The notes: generated by a model not told the origin, from the sequence alone. A stretch of DNA of 64,000 nucleotides from Verrucomicrobiota bacterium (GCA_025457615.1 JALOTZ010000001.1:62001-126000), one strand, 5' to 3'; counted from the stretch's first letter, positions 44,419 to 53,594 are shown. Program-made: numbers and translations.

Positions 44419-47033
44419 ACGCGGATGACCCGGAGGGACGCGATGTTGACGAAGTTGTAGGCGGCCGGCCCGCCCCCCGGGTGTGCCGTGTAACGCTCGT
44501 TCCCGGCCAGGCAGCTCATGTTCCGCGCACAGTCATCCTCGAAAATCCGCAGCGCATAGGTCCGGCCTGCCTTCAACCTGGCGGGGACCGCCGAAGACAA
44601 CTCGAAACGCCGCCAGTCGCCGGACTGCGGCATGACGAGGTAGCCGGAGCCGACGACGGTTCCCGAATCGGCATCGCGGACCTCCAGCTTCTTGACGCCG
44701 CAGGTGATGCCGGTGTTGACCGGGCCGGCGCCGTTCGCGAATTCCACCCGGACGAGATGGTTCCCGCTCCGAACCGCGGTGAATCGGCTGGCTTGGAGTG
44801 TGTGCTCCGCCGCTCCCCAATCACGGAAGTAGCGCCCCTCCGTCAGGATGCCCCCCTGATGTTCGAGCGCCGTCGCGGGAATGATCCACTGGTTGTTGGT
44901 CGTGGCGCAAAACCTTGCGGGGGTCAGGTGCGAGGCCGCGCCCGTCGCCCCATCAATCGCCTCGACGGCATAAAAGTGCGCCACGCGATCGTAGTCCGAG
45001 GACTGAAGGTCCACCCAGACGTTGGTTTCGACGCGGGCGGCGCAGAGGCGTCCGTTGCGGTAGATGTTGAAGGTTGACAGGTTCGGGCCGCGGGCCAGGA
45101 ATCGCAGTTCCAACCGGCCATTGACCGGCCTGAGCGCGCCCGCGCCGGTGTCGTCCCACTCCGGCTGCAGGGGACCATAAATGGACGGCAGGTCGGCCAC
45201 CATGGCGGCCGGGACAACTGAGCCCGCGTGGGCACTCTCTGAAGGACTCTCCAATTCAATGTCCCACGTGCTGCGGGTTGGGAGGGAGGCGGACGCGACG
45301 AAGTCCGTCCCGATGAGCTTGCCGTTCAGTTTGATCCGGGCAATGCGGCACGGCGCGCGACCCTTCATTCCAGCCGGAGGCAGGTGAACCCGCACCTGCA
45401 ACTGCTTGCCCTGGTAGGTGAAGTTGTCGAACTCCACCTGCTGGCTGGTCCCAAACGTTTCATTCCGAAGCCGGGCCGTCACGCATGGCAGGAAGCGGAT
45501 GCCGTCCCAGGAGGTTTCCAGGCCGAACACCACATCCTGCACCATGGCGAGGTAGCCGGCGACCGACCACAGTTGTCGGCGGGAGTTGATCACCGGACCA
45601 CTCAACAGGCCGTTGCTGACCTGTGCGCGACCAGTGACGAGGTCGAAGTTCTCCATGTTCGACAGGTTGAAGGCCGCGCCGCGCATCAACGAACGGATGC
45701 CCTGATCGACGACATCCGCCGATCCAATCCGGCGGCCGGCTTTGGTCCAATAGGCGGTCACGAACGGCCAGATGGCCTGGTTGTGATAAATTGGCACCGT
45801 GCGTTCCTGCGGCCAGACCACGGGCGGACCAAACGGCCCGCAGGGGTAACGGCCCAGGATGGACGCGGCCTGCTGGTCGTCGGCCACTCCCAGCAGGATG
45901 GCGAGAGATTCTCCGAGAAGATCATATCGATGCGTCCGGATTGCATGCGCCGGATCCGCAAAGAGGCACGTGCTGTAGAGACCGGCTTGCGGATCGTAAA
46001 GATGGCGGTTGATGGCGGTCCGCAGCGCCCGGGCCCAGCCGGCATAGCGCGCCTGCTCCTCGCGACGGTCCAGCCGGCCCGCATACTCGGAGGCCGTCTG
46101 CAACGCGAAGGCATACGCGGCGTTAACCGACAGCGCCTTGGACGCCGCAATAGCCAGCACGTTGTCCTTGGTCCAGCCCGGATAGGTCTGCTCGCGCCAG
46201 TCCAGAAAGGACTGCTCACCGCGATAAAGACCGTCCTGGGGATCGAAGATCACCCGGCGGTCATGTTCGAGGGTGTCGCGGAGAATGGGGTACACCTGTT
46301 GCAAAAACTCCGCGCGCCGGGCCTCCGGGAGGAACTTCAGCGTCTCGCTGGCGCCCAGAATCCAGACGATGCGGTCACTCGAAACCGGGTAACTGCCGCC
46401 GGACCCGGTGTCCTGCACCATCTGGTTGGGGAAGCCGCCGGGGACCGAGGCTTTGAGCCGGGACGATTTGAACAACAGCGAATTGACCGCGCGCTCGGGA
46501 TCGAAGCCGCCCAGCGCAAGGTGGGCCGAGTAGGAGAGGTCACGGGTCCAGACGTAGGTCCAGAACTCGCCCGTCTGAAACGCCTCGAGCGGCGTGGGCG
46601 CGCCCCGGCCGTAGGCCCCATCCTTGATTTCGGACACCGAGTTCTGCACGGCTTCATGCACGGCCAACGCATAAAGGCCGTCGAAAAGCAGGTTCCCGGT
46701 GCGAAGCCGCGCATGGCCGGGCGTCTCGGCGAACGTGAGGGTCTTGTCCGGTGGCGTGTTGTCCCGCAACTCGGCGTTGCTGGTGAGCGTGTACTTACGC
46801 ACTCCACCCTCCTCGCGGGCGCTGATGGTGGCGCGCAGCGGGCCTTCGACGAAAGACTCACTGGTCTGCGCCGGGGAGCTGGAGGGGCCGAGGCCCACCG
46901 CCCACAGCAAGGCAAGCACGAGCATCTGGCGGGGCGCTGTCAACCGCACCAACACGCTGACAGGAGGAATGGACGCGGATGATTGATTCACGACCCGAGG
47001 ATAGTCCGCGCTTGGCAGGTAAGTCCATGACAT
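44409..47033 (-). CDS. Secreted six-hairpin glycosidase-like protein
   Basis: About 874 residues. A signal-like segment (MLVLALLWAVGLGPSSSPAQ) starts about 36 residues in. Then comes an (alpha/alpha)6 barrel with the signature FWTYVWTRDLSYSAHLALGG, which recalls the WTRD segment of GH63, GH133 and related debranching enzymes, and KDGAYGRGA. The region about 600-700 is a linker, and the last 120 residues form a beta-sandwich, possibly carbohydrate-binding (WGAAEHTLQASRF; RKLKAGRTYALRIFED-like). Substrate unknown. The start is uncertain: frame 47099, ATG 47033 and ATG 46925 are all open. The C-terminus lies in REP-A DNA. Confidence 0.8.
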   Translation of the reverse strand: MSWTYLPSADYPRVVNQSSASIPPVSVLVRLTAPRQMLVLALLWAVGLGPSSSPAQTSESFVEGPLRATISAREEGGVRKYTLTSNAELRDNTPPDKTLTFAETPGHARLRTGNLLFDGLYALAVHEAVQNSVSEIKDGAYGRGAPTPLEAFQTGEFWTYVWTRDLSYSAHLALGGFDPERAVNSLLFKSSRLKASVPGGFPNQMVQDTGSGGSYPVSSDRIVWILGASETLKFLPEARRAEFLQQVYPILRDTLEHDRRVIFDPQDGLYRGEQSFLDWREQTYPGWTKDNVLAIAASKALSVNAAYAFALQTASEYAGRLDRREEQARYAGWARALRTAINRHLYDPQAGLYSTCLFADPAHAIRTHRYDLLGESLAILLGVADDQQAASILGRYPCGPFGPPVVWPQERTVPIYHNQAIWPFVTAYWTKAGRRIGSADVVDQGIRSLMRGAAFNLSNMENFDLVTGRAQVSNGLLSGPVINSRRQLWSVAGYLAMVQDVVFGLETSWDGIRFLPCVTARLRNETFGTSQQVEFDNFTYQGKQLQVRVHLPPAGMKGRAPCRIARIKLNGKLIGTDFVASASLPTRSTWDIELESPSESAHAGSVVPAAMVADLPSIYGPLQPEWDDTGAGALRPVNGRLELRFLARGPNLSTFNIYRNGRLCAARVETNVWVDLQSSDYDRVAHFYAVEAIDGATGAASHLTPARFCATTNNQWIIPATALEHQGGILTEGRYFRDWGAAEHTLQASRFTAVRSGNHLVRVEFANGAGPVNTGITCGVKKLEVRDADSGTVVGSGYLVMPQSGDWRRFELSSAVPARLKAGRTYALRIFEDDCARNMSCLAGNERYTAHPGGGPAAYNFVNIASLRVIRVAD

Positions 47034-47339
47034 GGCTTGGTCCAGATGAGCTTGCTCTTGATGACAATGTGCGTGGCAGCAGGATTGCCCCAACCTCACC
47101 CGTGCGAATACCGGTCAAGGCCCCAACTCCCCACCGGCTCATGGGGAGATCATACGGATCCAGGCCACGTTTGGGAATAGCTGTCCTCCGTCCGCACACC
47201 CTCCAACCTGCCAGCCTGACCCGACATGAGAATGGCGGAAACCCCCTTGACGGACCCCGCCTTGGGTGGCACGACATTCAGAATGAAGCCCCCGGAGGAC
47301 GATAGGCAACGGAACATGGGGCGTGGACGGGCGTTCCGC

Positions 47340-47534
47340 GCTTCGCTTCTGGCCTTGGGAATCCTGTTCTGTCAGGCAGCCCTGCGGACAAAAGGGGTTC
47401 CGTTCGAGCTCCACCTCTACGAGCGCGGCGGTCACGGCCTGGGCCTCCACGAACGCCGCGACGCGCCCAACACACGGCACCCATGGACCGTTGAATGCGC
47501 GCGCTGGCTGCGCGAGCGCGGCTGGACCCGCTAA
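47340..47534 (+). pseudogene. C-terminal remnant of an alpha/beta-hydrolase (esterase)
   Basis: The last 60 or so codons of the open frame read ALRTKGVPFELHLYERGGHG ... HPWTVECARWLRERGW. This is the C-terminal end of acetyl-esterase/dipeptidyl-peptidase-like hydrolases, including the catalytic His in GGHG. The rest of the domain (nucleophile, oxyanion hole) is missing and the upstream codons are unrelated. I call it a gene remnant. It lies between the glycosidase and the carotenoid gene. Confidence 0.6.
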
Positions 47535-47779
47535 CCCGTGCGACGGCATGGGGTTCGGCCTCTGACACGGACATGGAGCGGGAGGAGGTCCCGGCGGCCC
47601 CGGTGCTGACAAGCTCCGTCCTGGAAGACAGCGCCGGTTCCAGCCATTCGCAAGCTGACCTCAATGATGAATGCACCGTCCAAATGGCCGGGACAGACGC
47701 CTTCTTGCATTTTCAAGGCTTGGAGCCGCACCGCGCGCGGCGTATAAGTCCCTCAAGAATCTGCAGGCGCTTGGACACC

Positions 47780-49258
47780 ATGAACAAAAAACACGTCGTC
47801 GTGATCGGATCGGGATTGGGCGGGTTGTCTGCGGCCATTTCCCTGGCGCAGGATGGCTATGCCGTCGCCATTCACGAGAAGAACGCGCAGATTGGCGGCA
47901 AGCTCAATGTGCTCAAGGCGCAGGGCTACAGCTTCGACCTGGGCCCCTCCATCCTCACCCTGCCCCACATCTTCGAGCGGCTGTTCGAGCGGTCGGGCCG
48001 CAAGATGAGCGATTACATCCCCATCCGCACCCTCCGGCCCCACTGGCGCAATTTCTTCGAGGACGGCACCGTGGTGGATCTGTATCCCGAACCGGAATTG
48101 ATGGCGGAGGAGGCGCGCAAGGTGGGCGAGGACCCGGCCAACGTCGAGCGGTTCCTCGAGTATTCCTCCGGGCTCTACGACCTGGTCAACTCGGGCTATT
48201 TCGAGCGGGGTCTGGACACCTCGAACGAGTTCGCGAAGTTCTATGGCCTGCTGAAGTTCCCGAAGTTCGACCTGTTCCGCACCATGCATGGCGGGGTGAA
48301 GCGGTTCCTCAAAACGCGCCACCTCCAGGATGTCTTCGATTATTTCATCAAGTACGTCGGGTCCTCCGCCTACCACTCGCCGGCATTCATGAACTGCCTG
48401 CCGGCCATCCAGTTTCGTTTTGACCTGTGGTATGTGGACGGCGGCCTCTACCACATCGCCCTCGGGCTGCAGCGGCTCCTGGACGAACTGGGGGTCACCG
48501 TGCATCTCAACAGCGAGGTCACCGAGGTTCGGCGCGACGGAAGCCGCGTCACCGGCCTGGTCGCCAACGGCCAGTTCCATCCGGCCGACATCCTCGTGTC
48601 CAACATGGAGGTGATCCCTGCCTATGAGAATCTGCTGCGGGAAGACGAGGCCTTTCTGCGGTCGCTCGAGAAATACGAGCCGGCCTGCTCGGGGCTGGTA
48701 CTCGAGCTGGGCCTGGACTGCCAATACCCCCAGCTCGCCCATCATAACTTCCTGTTCTCCGAACATCAGCGGGAACACTTCCACACCGTGTTCCGCAAGC
48801 GCCAGTTGCCCCCGGACCCGACCATCTACCTCGTAGCCGCGTCCCGAACCGACCCGACGGTGGCGCCGCCGGGTTGCGATTGCCTGAAGATTTTGCCGCA
48901 TATTCCGCACATCGACGATGCCCACCCGCTGACGCGCGAGGATTACCTGGCGTTCAAGGAACGGGTGCTGGACAAGCTGGAGCGGATGGGACTCAAGGAT
49001 CTGAGAAAGCACGTGGTCTTCGAGCATTGCTGGACGCCGCTGGACATCCGGGAGCAATACTACTCGAACAAAGGCTCGATCTACGGGGTGGTGAGCGACC
49101 GGTTCAAAAACCTCGCCTTCAAGGCGCCCAAACAGAGCGCGAAGTATCCGAACCTCTTCTTTGTGGGCGGTTCGGTGAATCCCGGCGGCGGCATGCCCAT
49201 GGTGGTGCTCTGCGGACAGAACGTCGCCAAGAAGGTTGTGGCCTGGGACCGGGGATAG
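47780..49258 (+). CDS. Phytoene desaturase-like FAD oxidoreductase (CrtI/CrtN family)
   Basis: 492 residues. The FAD-binding start is VVVIGSGLGGLSAAISLAQD followed by EKNAQIGGKLNVL and GYSFDLGPSILTLPH; the C-terminal segment FFVGGSVNPGGGMPMVVLCG closes the FAD site. These match bacterial phytoene desaturases and related carotenoid oxidases. The precise reaction (dehydrogenation, oxidation or isomerisation) is not clear, and no crtB or crtE is nearby. The ATG at 47780 fits; the frame opening at 47495 does not encode a family N-terminus. It stands alone on its strand. Confidence 0.9.
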   Translation: MNKKHVVVIGSGLGGLSAAISLAQDGYAVAIHEKNAQIGGKLNVLKAQGYSFDLGPSILTLPHIFERLFERSGRKMSDYIPIRTLRPHWRNFFEDGTVVDLYPEPELMAEEARKVGEDPANVERFLEYSSGLYDLVNSGYFERGLDTSNEFAKFYGLLKFPKFDLFRTMHGGVKRFLKTRHLQDVFDYFIKYVGSSAYHSPAFMNCLPAIQFRFDLWYVDGGLYHIALGLQRLLDELGVTVHLNSEVTEVRRDGSRVTGLVANGQFHPADILVSNMEVIPAYENLLREDEAFLRSLEKYEPACSGLVLELGLDCQYPQLAHHNFLFSEHQREHFHTVFRKRQLPPDPTIYLVAASRTDPTVAPPGCDCLKILPHIPHIDDAHPLTREDYLAFKERVLDKLERMGLKDLRKHVVFEHCWTPLDIREQYYSNKGSIYGVVSDRFKNLAFKAPKQSAKYPNLFFVGGSVNPGGGMPMVVLCGQNVAKKVVAWDRG

Positions 49259-49279
49259 CGGCTGACCCTGAGAAACCGG

Positions 49280-50131
49280 TCAGGCTTCGCCGCCGAGCGC
49301 CTGCTTCAGCGACCGGCGGATTTCGCGCAGCCGCTGGGGGTCAGTCAGCTTGCGACCCTCACCATCCACGACGTGAAAGGTGTCCCGCGCCAGGGCCCCC
49401 TGGGTGCGCACGTCCGCCTGCTGAAGGTTGGCGCCCGCCTCCGCAATGGCGTTCAGAATGTCATAGAGCAGACCCATCCGGTCGGGCGTCCGGATCCGCA
49501 GCAGCGTGCTGGAGGAGGAGGACCGGTTGTCAAAGGAAAGCCAGGGCGCGGCGCGGCGGGGAGACTCCAGATACTGGTGCCGCGAACAGGCCCAGACGGA
49601 GGCGAAACGCGGTGGACTCGACAGCGCGCCGTCCAGCAGGAAGCCAAACCGCTTGAGCTTCTCGTCCGACGCCCGGCCCGGAGCATCCTGGTCGCGGATC
49701 AACAGCAGGTCCAGGACGATCTGGTCCGCGCGCGTGAACGCCCGCGCTTGCTCGATGTTCAGTTCCACCGCGCTGAGGCAGGCCGCGGCCTTGGCCAGCA
49801 ACCCGCGCCGGTCCCAGGTGCAGAGCATCAGACGGGTCGAATCGCTCTCCGGGGAATGCTGCCAATCCAGGATCGGCAGGGTGGGCGGCACATTCGAGCG
49901 TGTGATCTTGCCCAGAAAGGTGTGGATGGTGGAAAGCCCCCAGACCAGCTCGCCCTCCGCAAGATTATCCCAGTAATGTGCCGGCATGCCCTCAAAGTGC
50001 GCCTCCACCTCGTCCGCGCCAATCCCGGCCAGCGGCTGGCGCTTCAGCCACTCACGCAAGTGCTCACGTCGCTTCCACCCGGCGCTTCGCGGCGCGGCTT
50101 GCTTTCGTCTTGCTGTTGTCCTGGCGGCCAT
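49280..50131 (-). CDS. ACT-domain protein resembling the C-terminus of GlnD
   Basis: About 283 residues. After a Lys/Arg-rich start, segments such as FEGMPAHYWDN, LMLCTWDRRGLLAKAAACLSAVELNIEQARAF and LLRIRTPDRMGLLYDILNAIAEAGANLQQADV match the paired ACT domains at the end of PII uridylyltransferase. The nucleotidyltransferase and HD domains are absent, so it is a stand-alone sensor-like protein that may bind amino acids. The ATG at 50131 was chosen for a GAGG-type ribosome site; 50179 is the alternative. Confidence 0.85.
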   Translation of the reverse strand: MAARTTARRKQAAPRSAGWKRREHLREWLKRQPLAGIGADEVEAHFEGMPAHYWDNLAEGELVWGLSTIHTFLGKITRSNVPPTLPILDWQHSPESDSTRLMLCTWDRRGLLAKAAACLSAVELNIEQARAFTRADQIVLDLLLIRDQDAPGRASDEKLKRFGFLLDGALSSPPRFASVWACSRHQYLESPRRAAPWLSFDNRSSSSSTLLRIRTPDRMGLLYDILNAIAEAGANLQQADVRTQGALARDTFHVVDGEGRKLTDPQRLREIRRSLKQALGGEA

Positions 50132-50206
50132 GGCGGATGTTTTCCTCGTCCGAATCCTAGCACGGTCAGGGGTGGGCATGGCAAGACCGCCGAACGGCCC
50201 GCCAGG

Positions 50207-50255
50207 AATTCTCATCTTGGAGCGCGGTCCGCGACCCGCAGCAGCTCCGCCTGGA
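50207..50255. repeat. REP-B element before aroK
   Basis: AATTCTCATCTTGGAGCGC then GGTCC, loop GC, GACCCGCAGCAGCTCCGCC and TGGA. This is the most complete REP-B copy: both arms and both flanks match the copies near 42.9 kb. Confidence 0.75.
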
Positions 50256-50325
50256 CTCAGGCCGCCGGGAGGGTCCGGCTAGAATGCGCGTGCACTGAGG
50301 GCGGGCATGCGCTATTGGGTGGGCG

Positions 50326-50865
50326 GTGCAGTCCAGCCGTGCCATCCGGAACATCGCGCTCATTGGCTTCATGGGGTCGGGCAAGACCAGCGTGGGCCGG
50401 GCCCTGGCCGAACTGCTCGGATTCAAGTTTGCGGACACCGACGAACTGATCGAAGGCCGGGCGCGGAAACGCATCACGGACATTTTCGAGCAGGACGGCG
50501 AGCCCGCCTTCCGCGAGCTGGAACGGACGATCGTGACCGAGCTGGCCGGCTCCCACAACCTGGTGATCTCCACCGGCGGCGGATTGCCCATCCAGCAGTC
50601 GAACCTGGACAGCCTTAAGACGCACGCCCTGGTTGTTTGTCTCTGGGCCACGCCGGACAAGATTTTCGAGCGCGTGCGCAGCCAGTCGCATCGCCCCCTG
50701 CTCAACGTGCCTGATCCCCTGGGCCGCATCCGGGAACTGCTCGAGGCGCGCACGCCCTTCTATAAACAGGCGGATGTGCTGGTGACCACCGAGGGACGTC
50801 CGGTGCGCGAGGTGGCCCAGCAGGTCGCCAACCAGTTCCACCTCGCGCGCGCCGCCGCGTCATGA
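50326..50865 (+). CDS. aroK: Shikimate kinase
   Basis: 179 residues. Phosphorylates shikimate on the route to aromatic amino acids. P-loop GFMGSGKTSVGRALAE, DTDELIEGR (shikimate-binding Asp/Arg), and ISTGGGLPI are present. Start codon GTG. The stop overlaps queG in ATGA, so the two are co-translated. Confidence 0.95.
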   Translation: MQSSRAIRNIALIGFMGSGKTSVGRALAELLGFKFADTDELIEGRARKRITDIFEQDGEPAFRELERTIVTELAGSHNLVISTGGGLPIQQSNLDSLKTHALVVCLWATPDKIFERVRSQSHRPLLNVPDPLGRIRELLEARTPFYKQADVLVTTEGRPVREVAQQVANQFHLARAAAS

Positions 50866-52028
50866 AGGAGGCCATCCGGAACCGGGCGCTCGAACTGGGG
50901 TTTGACGCCTGCCGGTTCACCACCGCCGCCGCCCCGGCCTCCGCCGGCCGTTTCCAAGAATGGATCGCCTCCGGCCAACACGGCGACATGACCTGGCTGG
51001 CACGCAACGCGGACAAACGCGCCGATCCACAGCGGGTCCTGCCGGGCGCCCGGAGCGTCGTGTGCGTGGCCCTGAACTATGGCCTGGGGCCAAGTCAGAA
51101 CGCAGATGGCAGAGCGCAGAGTCCCGCATCCGACCCGCCAGCTCCAGTCGGCGGAGACTGCGTGGCGCGTGACGCCTCCGGCGGCGGCGCGGGTCAAACC
51201 AGGCGCGAGAGCGCCCGCACCACACGCAACAGGCATCAAGGTTTCCTCGCCCGCTACGCCCGCCATCAGGACTACCACGACGTCATGGGCGCGGGACTCC
51301 GGCAATTGGCGGAGTTCATGAACGAACTGGGCGGCGGCACCACGCGCACCCGGTGGTACGTGGACACGGGCCCGATCCTGGAGCGGGACCTGGCGCAGCA
51401 GGCCGGACTGGGGTTCGTGGGCAAACACACCAATCTTATCAGCCGCCGGTTCGGCAATTGGATCCTGCTGGGCGAGGTCCTGACCACCCTCGAACTGGAG
51501 CCGGATGCGCCTGAACAGAACCGTTGCGGCACCTGCGCGCGCTGCCTGGCCGCCTGCCCAACCCAGGCCATCACCGCCCCGTTCCAACTCGACGCCCGCC
51601 GCTGCATTTCCTACCTGACCATCGAACTCAAAGGCCCGATCCCGGAGGAATTCCGTCCCGCCCTGGGCCACCGCATCTTCGGCTGCGACGATTGTCTGGA
51701 GGTTTGTCCCTGGAACCGGTTTGCATCCGAATCGCGCCTGCTGAAGTCCTGTCGGCGCGCGGATCTGGACACGCCCGATCTGGTGGAACTGCTGGCGTTG
51801 GATGGGACGTCCTTCAAGCAACGCTTTCGGGGAACTCCGATGGAACGCGGCAAACGCCGCGGTTTGCTGCGAAACGTCTGCGTGGCCCTCGGCAATGTGG
51901 GTGACGCACAGGCGCTGCCCGCGCTGGAAAAGGCGTCACAAGACCCCGAACTCTTGATCTCGGAACACGCTCAATGGGCGCTGCGCCGGATCACGGAGCG
52001 ACTCAGCGTAGAGCCAGGACCATGGTAG
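50862..52028 (+). CDS. queG: Epoxyqueuosine reductase
   Basis: 388 residues. Performs the last step of queuosine synthesis on tRNA with cobalamin and two [4Fe-4S] clusters. The cluster ligands are CGTCARCLAACP and CDDCLEVCP. The N-terminal domain carries WLARNADKRADPQRVLPGAR. The C-terminal HEAT-like tail (NVCVALGNVGDAQALPALEK) is standard. An insertion of about 45 residues (from SQNADGRAQSP to about residue 126, Arg/Ala/Pro-rich) lies after VVCVALNYG, before the YARHQDYHDV segment; it is partly encoded by TCTGCC minisatellite DNA. It starts inside aroK, and its stop falls in a convergent hairpin. Confidence 0.94.
   Translation: MKEAIRNRALELGFDACRFTTAAAPASAGRFQEWIASGQHGDMTWLARNADKRADPQRVLPGARSVVCVALNYGLGPSQNADGRAQSPASDPPAPVGGDCVARDASGGGAGQTRRESARTTRNRHQGFLARYARHQDYHDVMGAGLRQLAEFMNELGGGTTRTRWYVDTGPILERDLAQQAGLGFVGKHTNLISRRFGNWILLGEVLTTLELEPDAPEQNRCGTCARCLAACPTQAITAPFQLDARRCISYLTIELKGPIPEEFRPALGHRIFGCDDCLEVCPWNRFASESRLLKSCRRADLDTPDLVELLALDGTSFKQRFRGTPMERGKRRGLLRNVCVALGNVGDAQALPALEKASQDPELLISEHAQWALRRITERLSVEPGPW
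51093..51123. repeat. TCTGCC-type minisatellite inside queG
   Basis: AGTCAGAACGCAGATGGCAG then AGCGCAGAGTC, which on the minus strand reads GACTCTGCGCTCTGCCATC. It is the inverse of the unit found in the rfbD-rfbB gap at 25580-25607. Confidence 0.65.
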
Positions 52029-52069
52029 GGCCGTCGCGGCCCAGGCGCCGAAGCGCCAGCGCCCTACCA
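52023..52069. terminator. Hairpin between queG and the ACIII-linked operon
   Basis: An outer stem TGGTAGGGC / GCCCTACCA (52023-52031 / 52061-52069) encloses an inner hairpin GGCGC-CGAA-GCGCC. The queG stop codon (TAG, 52026-52028) is in the left arm. It lies between two convergent transcription units. It may be a REP of a third type or a shared terminator. No T-run is visible. Confidence 0.6.
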
Positions 52070-52104
52070 AACGCTGCGCTGTGCGCGGCCCGGCGGGGTC
52101 CGGC

Positions 52105-52716
52105 CTACTGCACCGCCTTGAGCTCGACGGCGGACCAGGGTTGGGTGCGGCCTTTGGTGGCGTTACGGGTCGCGGTGACCTGCTCGGTCGTCACCGGTGG
52201 AGCCTGGTTGCCCCAGGCGTTGCGCATGTAGGTGAGCACGGCAGCCAGATCCTCGTCCGGCAAGGCTGCGCCCATGGCCGGCATGGCCAGATTCCATTCC
52301 TGCCCCTTCACCGTGATCGGTCCGGCCAAACCCTGGAGCGGAATGCGAATCAACTGGCCGACATTGTCCGTCAGAACCCACTCGGACCCCACAAAGGTGG
52401 GGGCCTGGCCGGGTTTGCCGGCGCCATCCACGCCGTGGCAGAGGGCGCACACTTGTTCATACACCACCTTGCCGCGGATCAGCAGGCGGTCGCCGCCGGT
52501 GGAAGGTTGCAACGACTCGATCTGTTTGAGCGAGGTGAACGGCGCGTGGACGACCGGGTTGAACCAGGCCGCAGTCCAGTCGAAATAAAGCGCCCCCCCG
52601 AAGAACAGCAGGATTGGCAACACCATCAGCCACATCGGCACCGGCGCCGTCCCCACCGGCGGCTCGGTGTCCCGGCCGGAGCTGGCAGCGAAGCTGGAGG
52701 CGGTGGAATCGTTCAT
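52105..52716 (-). CDS. CcoP-like membrane-anchored cytochrome c
   Basis: 203 residues. One N-terminal TM helix (PMWLMVLPILLFFGGALYFD) anchors a c-type haem domain with CALCH at 90-94, KVVYEQVCALCHGVDGAGKPG, and the axial Met in LAMPAMGAALPDEDLAAVLTYMR. It is the last gene of the ten-gene operon, overlapping the CcoO-like gene by four bases, so it is likely the periplasmic electron-transfer part of that module. Confidence 0.9.
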   Translation of the reverse strand: MNDSTASSFAASSGRDTEPPVGTAPVPMWLMVLPILLFFGGALYFDWTAAWFNPVVHAPFTSLKQIESLQPSTGGDRLLIRGKVVYEQVCALCHGVDGAGKPGQAPTFVGSEWVLTDNVGQLIRIPLQGLAGPITVKGQEWNLAMPAMGAALPDEDLAAVLTYMRNAWGNQAPPVTTEQVTATRNATKGRTQPWSAVELKAVQ

Positions 52717-53594
52717 GGAACCGGTGTCGCGTTGGTCGCGGAAGCCACAGGAACCGCTGCCGGGGCGGGCGCGGAAAACGGCGCCTCGAAGAGCGGCACG
52801 TCCGTCTTCAAACTGAGCAGGTAAGCCACCAGCGCCTTTGCCTCGCCTGTGGGCACGATCTCAAAACCGGGCTCGGGCGCCAGATCGCCTTCCAGGACCA
52901 GAGCGTCCGGGGACGGGGTCTGACGAATCTTGCGCTTCTCGAACAGGAACCGGTAAGGCGGCATGCTGGATCGCTCCACCACCTTGTCCGGCGCATAAAG
53001 ATGTTTCAGATGCCACACCGGGTCCGGCTGGCGCACGCCAATGTTCGCCAGGTCCGGTCCGAGGCGTTGCCACCCCAGCAGAATCGGCTGGTCCTGCAAG
53101 TAATCCCTCGCCACCGACCCGCGCTGTCCCCAGCCGCGCTTGATGTCGCTCCCCGTCGCCCGGATGCGAATCATCGCCTTGGCCCCGGCATCCTCCAAGG
53201 TCTTCTGGGCAAAGTCCGCGCGGCTCTTGTCCACATCCACGAGCAAGTCCCGGGGCAGTCCCACCAGGGGGTTGTCGGCCAGGCTCAGGTCCAGCAGCTT
53301 GAACGCGGAAAGCACCTGGGCCTGGTTCGTGCCGGCGCTGGCCAGGATTACATCCATTGCCGCCCCCTCCTGCCGGACCTGACGGCTGTGACAATGGTAA
53401 CAACCGTTGGCGCGATACACCTGCGCCCCCTGCGCCGCCAAACCGGGCCGGGGCTGGGGATACAAGTCCGATCCACCCGTCACCATCCCCAAGCTGGCGC
53501 GTCCGATCTGGAGTTGGGGCACCAGGATGAAGCCCGCCCAGGAGGCGGACAGCGCGACGAACCCGGTCAGGAACAGCATTCCGGCGTGCTTCAT
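52713..53594 (-). CDS. CcoO-like monohaem cytochrome c subunit
   Basis: 293 residues. An N-terminal helix (GMLFLTGFVALSASWAGFI) anchors a CcoO-type domain with haem site CYHCH at 65-69 (YRANGCYHCHSRQVR), LGPDLANIGVRQPDPVWHLKHL and SSMPPYRFLF, whose Met211 would be the sixth ligand. These segments parallel the CcoO half of the ccoNO fusion at 76-2217. It lies between the ligand-free CcoN-like gene and the CcoP-like cytochrome, each overlap four bases. Confidence 0.92.
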   Translation of the reverse strand: MKHAGMLFLTGFVALSASWAGFILVPQLQIGRASLGMVTGGSDLYPQPRPGLAAQGAQVYRANGCYHCHSRQVRQEGAAMDVILASAGTNQAQVLSAFKLLDLSLADNPLVGLPRDLLVDVDKSRADFAQKTLEDAGAKAMIRIRATGSDIKRGWGQRGSVARDYLQDQPILLGWQRLGPDLANIGVRQPDPVWHLKHLYAPDKVVERSSMPPYRFLFEKRKIRQTPSPDALVLEGDLAPEPGFEIVPTGEAKALVAYLLSLKTDVPLFEAPFSAPAPAAVPVASATNATPVP

